A stretch of 64,000 bases of DNA from Saccharomycopsis fibuligera x Saccharomycopsis cf. fibuligera. Taxonomy: Eukaryota > Ascomycota > Saccharomycetes > Ascoideales > Saccharomycopsidaceae. Below, piece after piece: positions 38,322-48,289 of the stretch (the stretch's first letter is position 1; each line of letters starts with the position of its first letter). The notes under the pieces were generated by a model that made no database searches, was not told the DNA's origin, and saw only the letters and a list, made by a program, of their open reading frames with translations. Made by a program: the position numbers and the translations under genes. The DNA is taken from positions 561,501 to 625,500 of the forward strand of contig CP012816.1 in the NCBI GenBank assembly GCA_001936135.1, written 5' to 3'.

Positions 38322-39401
38322 TTAATAAGCATCACTGAATTCTTTTTCGAACTCAGTCAACACAAATCTGTATCTAACATCACCTTTATCAGCTCTGGTC
38401 AAAACTTCATGAGTACCCTCTGCACTAATTGGGACTTCCTCAATCCATGGCTTTATATTTTTCTCAGCACAGAGTTGCAACATTTCTTCAATTTCTTTAC
38501 CCGAACCGAGAACAGATTGAGAAATAGATTTACCACCCAATGGGAAAGCAGAAACAGCTAAAGTTTCACCAGCAGCTGGAGCAGAAATACTAACGAATTT
38601 ACCACCAGCAGTCAAAGTAGAGAGCATCAAGTTGATGTCAATACCACTCCAAGAACTACCACAGTTCAAGATAACGTCGAGAGTGTCAGCGTATTTTTTT
38701 TCCCAACCCTTCTCATTAGTGGCAATGTAGTGGTCAGCACCCAACTTAAGAGCGTCTTCTTTCTTGGAGTTGCTTCTGGAAATGGCGTACACTTCAGCGC
38801 CAAGAGCTTTGGCAAACATGATAGCCATGTGGCCGATACCGCCGATACCACTGATAGCAACTTTCTTACCTGGACCAGCACCATTTCTGATTAATGGAGA
38901 GTAGCAAGTGATACCACCGCACATCAATGGTGCAGCATATTTGGAATCCAAAGCTTCTGGAATCTTGAAAGCGAATTTACCAGGAAGACGGATATGGGAG
39001 GCATAACCACCTTGTGTATTGTAACCGTCTGGGTATTTGCCAAAGTAAGTGTAAGCGGCTTTGGTACAATATTGCTCGTTGTGAGATTTGCAAGATTTGC
39101 ACTCACCACAAGAGAAAGCTTGGGCACCAACACCAACTCTGTCACCAACCTTGTGGTTTGATTTTGGACCTGCTTTAACAATCTCACCAATGATTTCGTG
39201 ACCCACAACAATTGGTGAGTATGATGGGCCCCAGTTACCGTGGGCACAGTGAACGTCAGAACCGCAGACACCACAGAAATCAATCTTGATGTCAACGTCG
39301 CCTTCATAAAAGTTCTTTGGGGCAAAAGTGTGTTTCTTTGGGTGGTTCCATTCTTGCGGGCTGTACACACCGAAACCGGTAAACTGTTCTGGATAACTCA
39401 T
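38322..39401 (-). CDS. NADP-dependent alcohol dehydrogenase, cinnamyl type (Adh6/Adh7-like)
   Basis: This 359-residue zinc enzyme of the cinnamyl-alcohol dehydrogenase group should reduce a wide range of aldehydes with NADPH. Relatives are S. cerevisiae Adh6 and Adh7 (about 360 residues). The catalytic zinc ligands are Cys46 (CGVCGSD), His68-Glu69 (GHEIIGE) and Cys161. The structural zinc is held by Cys98, Cys101, Cys104 and Cys112. The dinucleotide motif GIGGIG is at 185-190, followed by a serine/arginine stretch (ISRSNSKK) that fits NADP binding. The gene is intact with an ATG at 39399-39401. Codon use (GGT, GCT, TTG, AGA) suggests good expression. Confidence 0.93.
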   Translation of the reverse strand: MSYPEQFTGFGVYSPQEWNHPKKHTFAPKNFYEGDVDIKIDFCGVCGSDVHCAHGNWGPSYSPIVVGHEIIGEIVKAGPKSNHKVGDRVGVGAQAFSCGECKSCKSHNEQYCTKAAYTYFGKYPDGYNTQGGYASHIRLPGKFAFKIPEALDSKYAAPLMCGGITCYSPLIRNGAGPGKKVAISGIGGIGHMAIMFAKALGAEVYAISRSNSKKEDALKLGADHYIATNEKGWEKKYADTLDVILNCGSSWSGIDINLMLSTLTAGGKFVSISAPAAGETLAVSAFPLGGKSISQSVLGSGKEIEEMLQLCAEKNIKPWIEEVPISAEGTHEVLTRADKGDVRYRFVLTEFEKEFSDAY

Positions 39402-39553
39402 TATTGGCTGTAACTAATAGGAAAAGTATAGAGGTAGAAATATACTCAATTAGTAAAAGGAATGCAAAAAGGAAAACTGCTTGGTGTTAAAAAATCAGGA
39501 AAGTTGATATTTTTATACTTGTCGCCTCCAGCAGCAACACTGCAAACAACAAC

Positions 39554-39584
<31 letters not shown>

Positions 39585-41108
39585 ATGAAAACCCACATGT
39601 TAATCCATATTATTAATTGACCTGAGACGGAAAAGAAAAACATAGAAAAAAGAAAAAAAGTTCGGAAAGAGCGTTGTAACTCGCAGGACTCTGCAGGCCT
39701 GCAAGCTGCATCGGCGGCTGCGCATCTAGCTGGCATTTTGTCAAAATTACTCGAGATAATATGTTCTCTACTGTGCCTTATCAATATCTGGAGTTATCGG
39801 ACACAGCAAAGTACACAGTAGCCGCTATTGGCACCCGGAGTAGTCTCTCCCTGACTTTCATAAATTTCTTTCTTTTTTTGCCGTTTCTGACTACTGAAGT
39901 ATTAGTCGCTTCAACGTGAATGTTATGGGAGAGATGCTGCTGACAAAACCTAGTGATCCAACACCTCCCACATTTCAGTTGCTATCCAGTCCTATTTTCT
40001 CAGGACTTTGAGCCGACGGTGTTGCGGGATACAAATTCTAATAGTTTTTCCGACTGTAGCTTGCTGCATCCTGTTACCCAGCCTGCCACATTTGCATGCA
40101 TTTGCAGAACAAAGAGAAGAAATTTGAAAAAGCACGGGCGAAAAAGAGAAAAATTTTCTGTCCCGATTGCCGATTTTTCTTCTATAAGGTCACTAAATGT
40201 CTCGTTTTTTTTTGAAGCCGGCAAGCAGCGCGGCGCCGTGAGCACAGCAAGATCTTTTTGCCACATCGGGGCACTGAACCAAATGGTGGCTAAGCTATCA
40301 ATGGTGTTACCCACTACATAGTCCAAATATACCTCCGGGTTATATTCTGGCATTACCCTACACCATAGATCAATGCATGGCTGTACTCAAGTAGTAGGTG
40401 TATGTGTCTGTGACAGTATAGCCGCAGCAGCGTGAATGAGTTTGACAGTAGTGTTTGCAGACAGAGTGCGCAACTGTCAGGACTTTAGTTTCGTATGATG
40501 AATATATCCTGCCATGGGGTGTATCACTGCAGTTGTCGCTGACGTCTTCGAGTATCCTCAAATGACTCATAGCTGGGCCTCTGAAGTGCGTAAAAATCAA
40601 GGGTTAGACACTGTGTAATCATCCTCGTTCGGGGGCAGCGACATGCAGTGTGGCCAAGGGCCACACTTTTTCATTCAGGTCCAGCGACCCTCTAATTTAC
40701 CAAAGACTCAAACAACCAACCAACCAGTGTAATAATTCTGGGAGCCGCAGGATGGCCTCATAATGTGTACGCGGCTGGCCATTAATGGCCAACTGATCGA
40801 ATTTCTTTTGCTTGCTTTATCTGCTTTCAAAAGCTCGCTTCATATTGGCCCGTTCAGGGCGTACCCTCCCCTCCAGGTTGACAGCCCAGTATTGCGCAAT
40901 CCCCATGGCCATGCGTAATCTGGCCAGGAAGCCACGGTTGTCGAAACACATTTGGGGGGCATACTGCCTTTCATATTTAAACAGCCCACACTCTACCTCC
41001 GAGGACGAGTTCAACACCGTAGTCAAGTATCGAGAAAGCTGTCTATAACATTTTCTTGACTTGTTTAGATGCACAGTAAAAAGCTCAACCAGTAATTTTC
41101 AAAACAAC
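39402..41108. other. Divergent intergenic region ADH/JLP1-type gene
   Basis: 1.7 kb without a supported gene. An A-run of about 26 lies at 39554-39579. The half nearest the dioxygenase is richer in GC and carries the TGGCCA palindrome cluster described separately. Confidence 0.5.
40647..40926. promoter_or_regulatory. TGGCCA palindrome cluster upstream of the dioxygenase
   Basis: Five TGGCCA hexamers occur within 276 bp: 40651, 40776, 40786, 40906 and 40921. They sit in larger palindromes. AGTGTGGCC-AAG-GGCCACACT (40647-40667) has perfect 9-bp arms. TGGCCATTAATGGCCA (40776-40791) is a perfect 16-bp palindrome, and CATGGCCATG (40904-40913) a perfect 10-bp one. They lie 180-460 bp before the ATG. 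They look like operator-type sites for a dimeric regulator; which one is unknown. Confidence 0.5.
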
Positions 41109-42377
41109 ATGTCCACCACTATTAGCTTAACTGGGAAAGAAGAGGTCCCAATTGATAAATACATCAAAGAACTCATAATTAACAATGAAAAATCTTCCAT
41201 ACTCAAGCAAGGCTCGAATGCCTCGGGAGCCGATCCTAAAGGCCTTGAGATCTTGCCAGAGTCAGCTAAACAAAGATTCAGAGACGCAGGAGTGGATATC
41301 TCTCAAGGGTACCCATCCAGACCGCAGAAGGATAAGATTCCAATCTACGTTGACGAAGCATTTGAAATCAGAAACAAGGACTACCCATACATTGAAAGGG
41401 GTAAAAATGCTGACCCAGAGAAAAAGGCTCTTTTTGGCGCTGCTAAAGAAGTCAGAAATTTGACCAACCACATTGGCACGGAAATCATTGGTTTGCAATT
41501 GGCTGATTTGAACGATAAACAGAAAGACGAATTGGCACTTCTTGTTGCAGAAAGGGTGGTGGTTTTCTTTAGAGACCAAAAATTAGCTCCACAAAAGCAG
41601 TTGGAGTTGGGTCACTACTGGGGCCAAGTTGAAGTACATCCACAAACTCCACAAGTTCCCGGATTGCCGGGAATGACCACCATCTGGGTCGATTACAGAA
41701 GAACTTTTGGCGGAACCCAAATGACGTTCAAGAATGCCAACTGGAGCAACTGGGATCCTAAATACGGTGCTAGAGGTAACGAAACTTGGCACACTGACTT
41801 GGTGCACGAGCATCAACCAGCCGGTATTACTCACTTGCACAATGACACTATTCCTGAGGTTGGCGGCGACACTCTTTGGGCATCCGGCTATGCTGCTTAC
41901 GATAAATTGTCGCCAGAATTTCAAAAATTTTTGGAAGGAAAGCAAGCTGTTTACACCTCCTCTCACTCATATTTGGACCGTAATGATCCATTTGCAGGAC
42001 CTAAAAAAATTGAAAGAGTCCACCCATTAGTGAGAACGCATCCTGCCACTGGCTGGAAGTTTTTGTTTGTCAACAGAAAAATGTGCAAGAGAATCATTGG
42101 ATTGAACCCTGTTGAAAGTGATTTGGTGTTGAAATACTTAAACCACGTTTATGAAAAGAATGCTGATATTCAGGTTAGATTCAACTGGAGACCAAGTAAG
42201 CCTGGTTATGGTACTTCAGCAATCTGGGATAACAGATGCTCGCAACATAGAACCGTTTGGGACCACGAGGGTAAAGAACCAAGACATGGTACTAGAGTTA
42301 CTTCGTTGGCTGAAAAGCCGTTTTTCGACCCAAATTCTCCAACTCAAAGAGAGGCTTTGGGTAAGTCTTTGGATTAG
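41109..42377 (+). CDS. JLP1: Fe(II)/2-oxoglutarate sulfonate dioxygenase (TauD/TfdA family)
   Basis: This 422-residue dioxygenase is closest to S. cerevisiae Jlp1 (412 residues), which cleaves sulfonates and taurine to release sulfite when sulfur is scarce. The iron ligands are His228 and Asp230 in WHTDLVHEHQPAG and His380 in NRCSQHRTVWDHEG. Arg396 in RHGTRVTS is the likely 2-oxoglutarate-binding residue. The FDRQ-like FFRDQ (153-157) and LGHYWGQVEVHPQTP motifs are typical. The frame continues upstream only to non-ATG codons, so the ATG at 41109 is used. Related fungal enzymes act on other sulfonates or sulfate esters, so the exact substrate is open. The palindrome-rich promoter suggests tight regulation. 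Confidence 0.88.
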   Translation: MSTTISLTGKEEVPIDKYIKELIINNEKSSILKQGSNASGADPKGLEILPESAKQRFRDAGVDISQGYPSRPQKDKIPIYVDEAFEIRNKDYPYIERGKNADPEKKALFGAAKEVRNLTNHIGTEIIGLQLADLNDKQKDELALLVAERVVVFFRDQKLAPQKQLELGHYWGQVEVHPQTPQVPGLPGMTTIWVDYRRTFGGTQMTFKNANWSNWDPKYGARGNETWHTDLVHEHQPAGITHLHNDTIPEVGGDTLWASGYAAYDKLSPEFQKFLEGKQAVYTSSHSYLDRNDPFAGPKKIERVHPLVRTHPATGWKFLFVNRKMCKRIIGLNPVESDLVLKYLNHVYEKNADIQVRFNWRPSKPGYGTSAIWDNRCSQHRTVWDHEGKEPRHGTRVTSLAEKPFFDPNSPTQREALGKSLD

Positions 42378-43064
42378 ATTATATGGAAAATATTGATGCT
42401 CTTTTGAACAAAGATATCATTTATGTGATTTATATACTTAAAATTTTGATTTTTTTTACCTGTCCTTAGGGTTATCCTTAGGGTCACCTACTTTTCTCCA
42501 ATAATGGCGTAGCTGGTGCACTTGTTGTGCTTTATGATATGTGATGTTGGCAATATACCTTCGGAATTATAGTATTGCTGTAAAGCTCTCGTGACTTCCG
42601 ACCATAGTCAGAGCGTGATGGATGCTGTGGCGGCGTCTAGCGGGAAAAGGCAATTAGGCGCTGCGATGAATAAGAGAGTAAATGGATTGCAGACCACCAA
42701 CTCTACAAACCATTTGTTTTTAGCACCGGTGGGGAGAAGAGTACTCGCTGAGGGATCCGTCGTGTGGTTCATACTGTTCATTATTCTGTACTTGTTTTCA
42801 TTTTCAGCGTTATAGTGTGGTTTTCTACAGTCTTCTCAGTTAATGCATTGAATACTCTTGAAATCTGCGTTATAGTCAGTAATAACCAAGACAGTTTGAC
42901 ATATACGCGAACCACAATCCAGATTCAAAATTGCTGGCAATTTTATGTGTAAGGCAACTTCACAGAACTAGGAGCCACTCAAGCATAAGAAATTATATGA
43001 AAATTCAACAGCAGCCGATCCTGAACAAGCAAAACAAAAACAACAGTCAACGATTTAGCTTAAT
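42378..43064. other. Intergenic region JLP1-type gene to ASI-like gene
   Basis: 687 bp without a supported gene. CCTTAGGGT occurs twice 12 bp apart at 42464-42472 and 42476-42484. The remainder is the promoter of the RING protein, with no clear TATA box. Confidence 0.45.
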
Positions 43065-46000
43065 ATGTCCGCTACACCCGGTTACATCACCTTCTTTCAT
43101 CAAGCAACCAGCACTGCGATTGCCGCCGTAACAGCATCAGCTACCAGCGCCGTAATCAATGCCAACAGCTTGAATCATGTTGAGGATAATAGTCAAGCAG
43201 CGGCAGCTGATCCAGATCACCATTATCAACAGCAACATCCCAAGTTTCTCAACACCACCAACCCATATGTGCCGAAAGTCATTATTGGTTTAATCAACTC
43301 GGTAATTGCACAGTCTTACGAAGCAGACCTGCCTCAGCAGCGCAACTTGAACTTCTTCTTGAGCTACTTAATTTCACCGTATGCAACAGTATGTATGCTT
43401 ATGGCGATTGTGTTAAACCGGACAATGGTGTTTGCCACAACCACTAGAATGAGAAACTTGAGAGACGCCTCAAGAAACGACCCAAATGGTAGTACAGTCA
43501 ACGTACATATAGAGACCGAGTTGGATGATGATGATGAAGGAACGTGGAGTGTGCAGAAACTAGTACACAAGATAAGATTATTGTTTAATAAATTTATTAA
43601 GTTCCCGAAATGGGTTAAAATTGGGTTACGTCTAGCCATGACTGCAATTTTGCTCAAAAATTTGCAAATTGTTCTCATTGCTTTGAATTGTTATGTACCG
43701 GCGGTGAATAAGGTGCTACAATATTTTGAAATTTTCAATTATACGCCACCACCGCAAGACTCACAAAGTTATTTGACCTCAATAAAGTACGATTCTACAA
43801 AATTCACTCAAATATTTGGCAGCAGTGTGACGGTGGGTGAAAATTTGAAATACCCGCATAAGCTATTTGGTCACATTGGCCCATCAACTAGCTTCTTGTG
43901 GCCATTATATTTGACATTTTGCCTAAGCCAATTTGTTGAGACTTTTTGCTCAGTTACCAGTGGTACACAGCCTAGTGTTGATACTTCCCTTACATTATTC
44001 GAGCATTCTATCGCTTTCCACGAATTTGACAATGCTGCACTTTTGGCGCAGAAACCAAGTCCTGAATTACTTTTTCTTTGTTTGAATTCGGTACTCAATC
44101 ATTGCGCTATTCATGTTTTGAAGTTGCTCAATTTGCAGAAATACCGATTGATTGTGCTGTCAGTCCTCGGGATGTCGTTTATCTCGTATTATATCTCGGT
44201 AGTCATTAACGGAAGACTTCAATTCTTCCCAACCATCGTGATTATGTCATTTGTACCTCAGGTTGGGATTATTATGATTATTGTTTTTTGTGCTTTAATT
44301 TATCTCAGTGCTAGTCTTTTAGCTGAAGGCGACAATAACAATGACAATCGATTAACTTTTGTGAATCTAGGGCTTGAAAATTTTAACGTGAATTTGTCTG
44401 ATGATTTCAATAGCGTATTGGTAAAACTAAGCGTGATTGCATTAACCACAGCAACAAAAAAATCATTTATCAAAGAATTATCCTTTGTAGGTTTACCTGA
44501 GTCCAGTTGGCTAGATTCAGAGATTGCCAAAATTGAGAAAGTATTTCAGAAAAAGCAACAGGGAAAGGCATTAGCGAAAACTAATAACAACGGTGAGGAA
44601 GCTAATGGAGTGGATGGTTCTATCTATACCAAGCAGTTCATTTCAAATTATAATAAATTTTTCGAAGTGCCACCAGAGTTGATTGAAATGCTAGAAGAAG
44701 AAAAACAGAACAGTAATGGTGGCCGGAACAACAACAACAACGGCAATAACGGTGATGACGGTGCTAGTGCTAGTAGTGGCAGAAGTAATGGTAACTCCTG
44801 GATTATTTCAAAAAAGATGCACAAGTTTGTTGTGCTACTGAAATTTTTCTTTAAGTTGGTTTATTGCTTGATTTTCAAGAGAAAATCAATAATTGCCAAA
44901 AATAAATCACTTCAGCGAAAAAATGAACTTTTAAAAGCATCCACAGTTTACAGAACAAACGGACGCAAACTCAATGGATCTAATTTCAATCAAGAAATTG
45001 ATTCTGTTGCCACTACTGATGCTATCATTGGAGAGACTTTTTTCAATGAAAATGACTTCAGTATTGATTACAAAAAACTTCTTGAAGGCCCAGTAGTGGC
45101 AGAAGTGGATGACACCTCAGATTTTGAGCTTGACAGTTTGCCTTCAGATTTTGAAATTGATGATGATGATGATGACGGTAAAGCATACGAACCATTAGAG
45201 TTTGATTCTGAGTATGAAAGTGAAGTTGATGGAAACCTTAATTCCAATGATAACAGCGTTGCCAATAATACTGGTTTCACGACTTTAGTGACGGAAATGC
45301 CATTGTCTGATGCTGGAGTGAAAAGAAAAAGGGGCAGACCGCCAAAGAATGCTACAAAGTCGCAACAATCACAACAACAAACATTGGATATTGTGAATTA
45401 CAATCAAAATAAGAGCAGCGGTTTGATCGCTGAAGTGTTTGATCCTAAAGATATATACTCGTTACTTGCTGCAAGAACCAGCACTGGTACATCGAATAGC
45501 GGTGGCAACAGTAATACCGATACTGCCGAAGGCCTTACAGCAAATGACGATTTCAAGAAGATTTTGGCATGTCATTTGTCAAACGACTTGCAAAGTCTAG
45601 CCAAACATGAACAAGCTGTTACAGTGTCTCATCGAAGACCAATTACTAGATCATTTTTCAACCAAAAGTTTTGCAACAATAATGGCAATGATGAAGATGA
45701 AGAGGAAGAATACGGAACTGCTACTGAGATGCTCGGTCTTCGCAGTAAGGACAGCGAGACGGCCAAGTTGATCCGATTGATTATGGAAAAGCGCAAGAAT
45801 GCCTTTTTTGGGGATATCGAGAAGCAAAGAAAGAAGCATCATCATCGACATGACGAACTTGATGAGTATGGTGGTGAGGAAGAAGAGGAAGAAGAGGAAG
45901 ATGATATGGACTTTTCAAAACAGTTTACCTGTGTGATTTGTCAAAGTCATCCACGGCAGATTATCTTGTGGCCATGTAAATGTTTGGCTATTTGTGACAA

Positions 46001-46091
46001 TTGTCGTTTGTCCTTGGTCTTGAGAAATTTTAACAGCTGCGTATGCTGTCGCAGAAGCATTGATGGCTACTCTAAGGTGTACATGCCGTAG
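43065..46091 (+). CDS. Asi1/Asi3-like RING membrane ubiquitin ligase
   Basis: Asi1 and Asi3 form the inner nuclear membrane Asi ubiquitin ligase, which degrades latent Stp1/Stp2 factors and mislocalised membrane proteins. The 1008 residues show several hydrophobic helices in the N-terminal half (for example FFLSYLISPYATVCMLMAIVL, SFLWPLYLTFCLSQFV, LIVLSVLGMSFISYYISVVI and VGIIMIIVFCALIYLSASLLA). A long polar, acidic and Asn-rich region follows (about 500-940), with an AT-hook-like KRKRGRPPK near residue 750. The extreme C-terminal RING starts at Cys956-x2-Cys959 (CVICQSHPRQIILWPCKCLAI) and ends GYSKVYMP, strongly matching the Asi1/Asi3 end. One gene may stand for both paralogues here. The AT-hook hints at chromatin contact from the nuclear envelope. 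Confidence 0.86.
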   Translation: MSATPGYITFFHQATSTAIAAVTASATSAVINANSLNHVEDNSQAAAADPDHHYQQQHPKFLNTTNPYVPKVIIGLINSVIAQSYEADLPQQRNLNFFLSYLISPYATVCMLMAIVLNRTMVFATTTRMRNLRDASRNDPNGSTVNVHIETELDDDDEGTWSVQKLVHKIRLLFNKFIKFPKWVKIGLRLAMTAILLKNLQIVLIALNCYVPAVNKVLQYFEIFNYTPPPQDSQSYLTSIKYDSTKFTQIFGSSVTVGENLKYPHKLFGHIGPSTSFLWPLYLTFCLSQFVETFCSVTSGTQPSVDTSLTLFEHSIAFHEFDNAALLAQKPSPELLFLCLNSVLNHCAIHVLKLLNLQKYRLIVLSVLGMSFISYYISVVINGRLQFFPTIVIMSFVPQVGIIMIIVFCALIYLSASLLAEGDNNNDNRLTFVNLGLENFNVNLSDDFNSVLVKLSVIALTTATKKSFIKELSFVGLPESSWLDSEIAKIEKVFQKKQQGKALAKTNNNGEEANGVDGSIYTKQFISNYNKFFEVPPELIEMLEEEKQNSNGGRNNNNNGNNGDDGASASSGRSNGNSWIISKKMHKFVVLLKFFFKLVYCLIFKRKSIIAKNKSLQRKNELLKASTVYRTNGRKLNGSNFNQEIDSVATTDAIIGETFFNENDFSIDYKKLLEGPVVAEVDDTSDFELDSLPSDFEIDDDDDDGKAYEPLEFDSEYESEVDGNLNSNDNSVANNTGFTTLVTEMPLSDAGVKRKRGRPPKNATKSQQSQQQTLDIVNYNQNKSSGLIAEVFDPKDIYSLLAARTSTGTSNSGGNSNTDTAEGLTANDDFKKILACHLSNDLQSLAKHEQAVTVSHRRPITRSFFNQKFCNNNGNDEDEEEEYGTATEMLGLRSKDSETAKLIRLIMEKRKNAFFGDIEKQRKKHHHRHDELDEYGGEEEEEEEEDDMDFSKQFTCVICQSHPRQIILWPCKCLAICDNCRLSLVLRNFNSCVCCRRSIDGYSKVYMP

Positions 46092-46194
46092 GCTCACTGA
46101 CTATTGTATTATAATAATAGATGAAATATATACTATTGGATTATGAAGTTTCCAACAAAATAAACGAATAATGACGAACTGTTAGTGATTTGTA

Positions 46195-46252
<58 letters not shown>

Positions 46253-46765
46253 CTGTGTACATTGAATATTCCCCACGATGGCAGTTGGTTCCGATGTTTC
46301 ATCCGTGTGTATTTTGTAAGAAAGATCTTGTGTGATTTGAGATGGAAGATTAATGTTTGGGAAAGCTGGGGAAACCTGGAGAATACCGGTAGCCAGTGCG
46401 ATACAACGGAAAGAAACGGACATCCGTCAATTGTACACTAGTGGCTGGCTGGTCATAGGCAATTGTAGTTGCAACTGTGGACGCCAATTAAGTGGGTGAG
46501 GGGAGTGGGGCTGGGGCTGGGTTTGTGTGGAGGTGGAGGTGAAGCAGCGGCACTTGTGTATAAATTCATTGAAACTTCCACGTCTCCCGACAACTTCAGC
46601 ATTGGGTCAGATCTTCCCTGCGAGCATCCTTTCTCAACATCCTTTGCTCATCCGATCTGATATTCTTTTGATATCTATCTAATAGACTTCCGGTACAACT
46701 TCCCGTATATTGCAACTGCTACTACTCCGCACTTGAGCCGATTGCAATTGTCCTCTCTCAGTCAC
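46092..46765. promoter_or_regulatory. AAT2 upstream region
   Basis: No separate gene seen. A perfect (AC)22 microsatellite is at 46205-46248. A G-rich tract with five GGG/GGGG runs is at 46494-46521 (loops of 2-3 nt, a canonical G-quadruplex pattern on the plus strand). A TATAAA box is at 46559-46564. The first ATG downstream of the TATA box is at 46766, in frame with AAT2. Confidence 0.6.
46205..46248. repeat. (AC)22 microsatellite
   Basis: Forty-four uninterrupted bases of alternating A and C, in the spacer between the RING-protein gene and AAT2. Confidence 0.97.
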
Positions 46766-48289
46766 ATGCTCAGCCGAATCCCGCCGCAAAGTGGCTGCGC
46801 TCTAAAAACTCTTCAAATTACTCATCGCTGTTGCTCCACGGGCTCCTTCCTGGGTTCTAAAGTGTTCTTAGCCCACTACTCTTCGTTATTCCATCTCAGA
46901 CCAGCACGATTGAACTGCGGTATTCGAGCTCTGTCAACAATTAATACCTTTGAAATCCAAAGAAACATGTCCGTTTTCAAGAAGATCAACAAGTTGCCTC
47001 CAGACCCATTGTTCGGGTTGAAGACCAGAATGGCCAAGGATACCAGACCAGTCAAGGTCGACTTGGGTATCGGGGCCTACAGAGACCACAATGGTCAGCC
47101 ATGGATCTTACCTTCGGTTGCTGCTGCTGAAAAGAAAATCCAGGCAGATCCATCATTTAACCATGAGTACTTGCCAATTGATGGTAACGCAAAATTTCTT
47201 AATGAAGCCCTCAAGATCCTTTTTGGTGAAGACTTGACCGGCAAAATCAAGGACCGTACAATTTCTGCACAATCCCTTTCTGGTACCGGTGCATTGCACT
47301 TTACCGGCACCTTTTTGAGCAGATTCCTTAACAAGAGCCCTGAAGAAAAAATCATTTACCTTTCTAACCCAACCTGGGCCAATCACAAGCAAATCTTTGA
47401 ATCTTTAGGCTTCACTGTCAAGTTGTACCCATACTGGGATGCAAAGACCAAATCTTTGGACATTGAAGGGATGTTGAGCACTATCGGTTCTGCTGAATCT
47501 GGCTCCATTTTCCTTTTACATGCCGTTGCCCATAACCCAACTGGTTTAGACCCAACTAAAGAGCAATGGAATACCATTTTGGAAGCTTTAAAAGACAAAC
47601 AGCATTTTCCAATTTTTGACATTGCGTACCAGGGTTTTGCTTCCGGCTCTTTGGAAGAAGATTCCTACTCCTTGAGATTGGGTATCCAAAAATTGCCAAA
47701 CACTCCAATCATTGTCTGTCAATCTTTTGCTAAAAATTTGGGTTTGTACGGTGAAAGAACCGGGGCTGTCCACTTGGTTTTGCCTGAGTGCTTTTCCAGC
47801 AACAAGGTTTCTGGCCAAGGTGTGAAGACCAATGTTGCACCAGATGCTGAAGCCGACCCTCAAGAGTTCAAAGGAGCTGTGTTGTCTCAATTTAAGAAAA
47901 TCACCAGATCTGAGCTTTCAAATCCTCCAGCTTACGGTTCCAAGATCGCCGCTGAAGTTTTATCTGATCCGGAGTTAAGAAAACAATGGGAAGAAGATTT
48001 GAGAACCATGTCCAACAAAATCAACAGCATGAGAGCTAAATTGAGAGATTTATTGACTGACACCTACAAAACCCCCGGTAACTGGGACCATATTGTTAAC
48101 CAAATCGGTATGTTTTCTTTTACTGGTTTGAGCCCAGAGCAAGTAAAACGTTTGGAAGAAAAACACGCAGTTTACTTGACCGCTAATGGTAGAGCCTCAG
48201 TGGCTGGTTTGAATGAGAGCAATGTCGACTACGTTGCTAAATCTATTGACGAAGTGACAAGATACTTTAGTCGTGACGAGAAGCTTTAA
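46766..48289 (+). CDS. AAT2: Aspartate aminotransferase (Aat2 type) with in-frame N-terminal extension
   Basis: The enzyme interconverts aspartate and 2-oxoglutarate with oxaloacetate and glutamate using PLP, and supports the malate-aspartate shuttle. From the ATG at 46967 (MSVFKKINKLPPDPLFGLK) the 440-residue protein aligns with cytosolic/peroxisomal S. cerevisiae Aat2. The PLP lysine is Lys256 in CQSFAKNLGLYGERTG, and SNPPAYGSKIAAEVL is conserved. The C-terminus EKL resembles a weak peroxisomal signal (Aat2 ends AKL). The first ATG after the TATA box is 46766, in frame. It adds 67 residues rich in Arg, Ser, Leu and Cys with one acidic residue, like a mitochondrial presequence. Two products, mitochondrial and cytosolic/peroxisomal, are therefore plausible. 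I list the longer form. Confidence 0.9.
   Translation: MLSRIPPQSGCALKTLQITHRCCSTGSFLGSKVFLAHYSSLFHLRPARLNCGIRALSTINTFEIQRNMSVFKKINKLPPDPLFGLKTRMAKDTRPVKVDLGIGAYRDHNGQPWILPSVAAAEKKIQADPSFNHEYLPIDGNAKFLNEALKILFGEDLTGKIKDRTISAQSLSGTGALHFTGTFLSRFLNKSPEEKIIYLSNPTWANHKQIFESLGFTVKLYPYWDAKTKSLDIEGMLSTIGSAESGSIFLLHAVAHNPTGLDPTKEQWNTILEALKDKQHFPIFDIAYQGFASGSLEEDSYSLRLGIQKLPNTPIIVCQSFAKNLGLYGERTGAVHLVLPECFSSNKVSGQGVKTNVAPDAEADPQEFKGAVLSQFKKITRSELSNPPAYGSKIAAEVLSDPELRKQWEEDLRTMSNKINSMRAKLRDLLTDTYKTPGNWDHIVNQIGMFSFTGLSPEQVKRLEEKHAVYLTANGRASVAGLNESNVDYVAKSIDEVTRYFSRDEKL

Noticed and set aside
41061-41108. Upstream start or spliced first exon for the JLP1-type gene
   Set aside because: The upstream frame begins at TTG and no TACTAAC is present. 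The ATG at 41109 already gives the family length.
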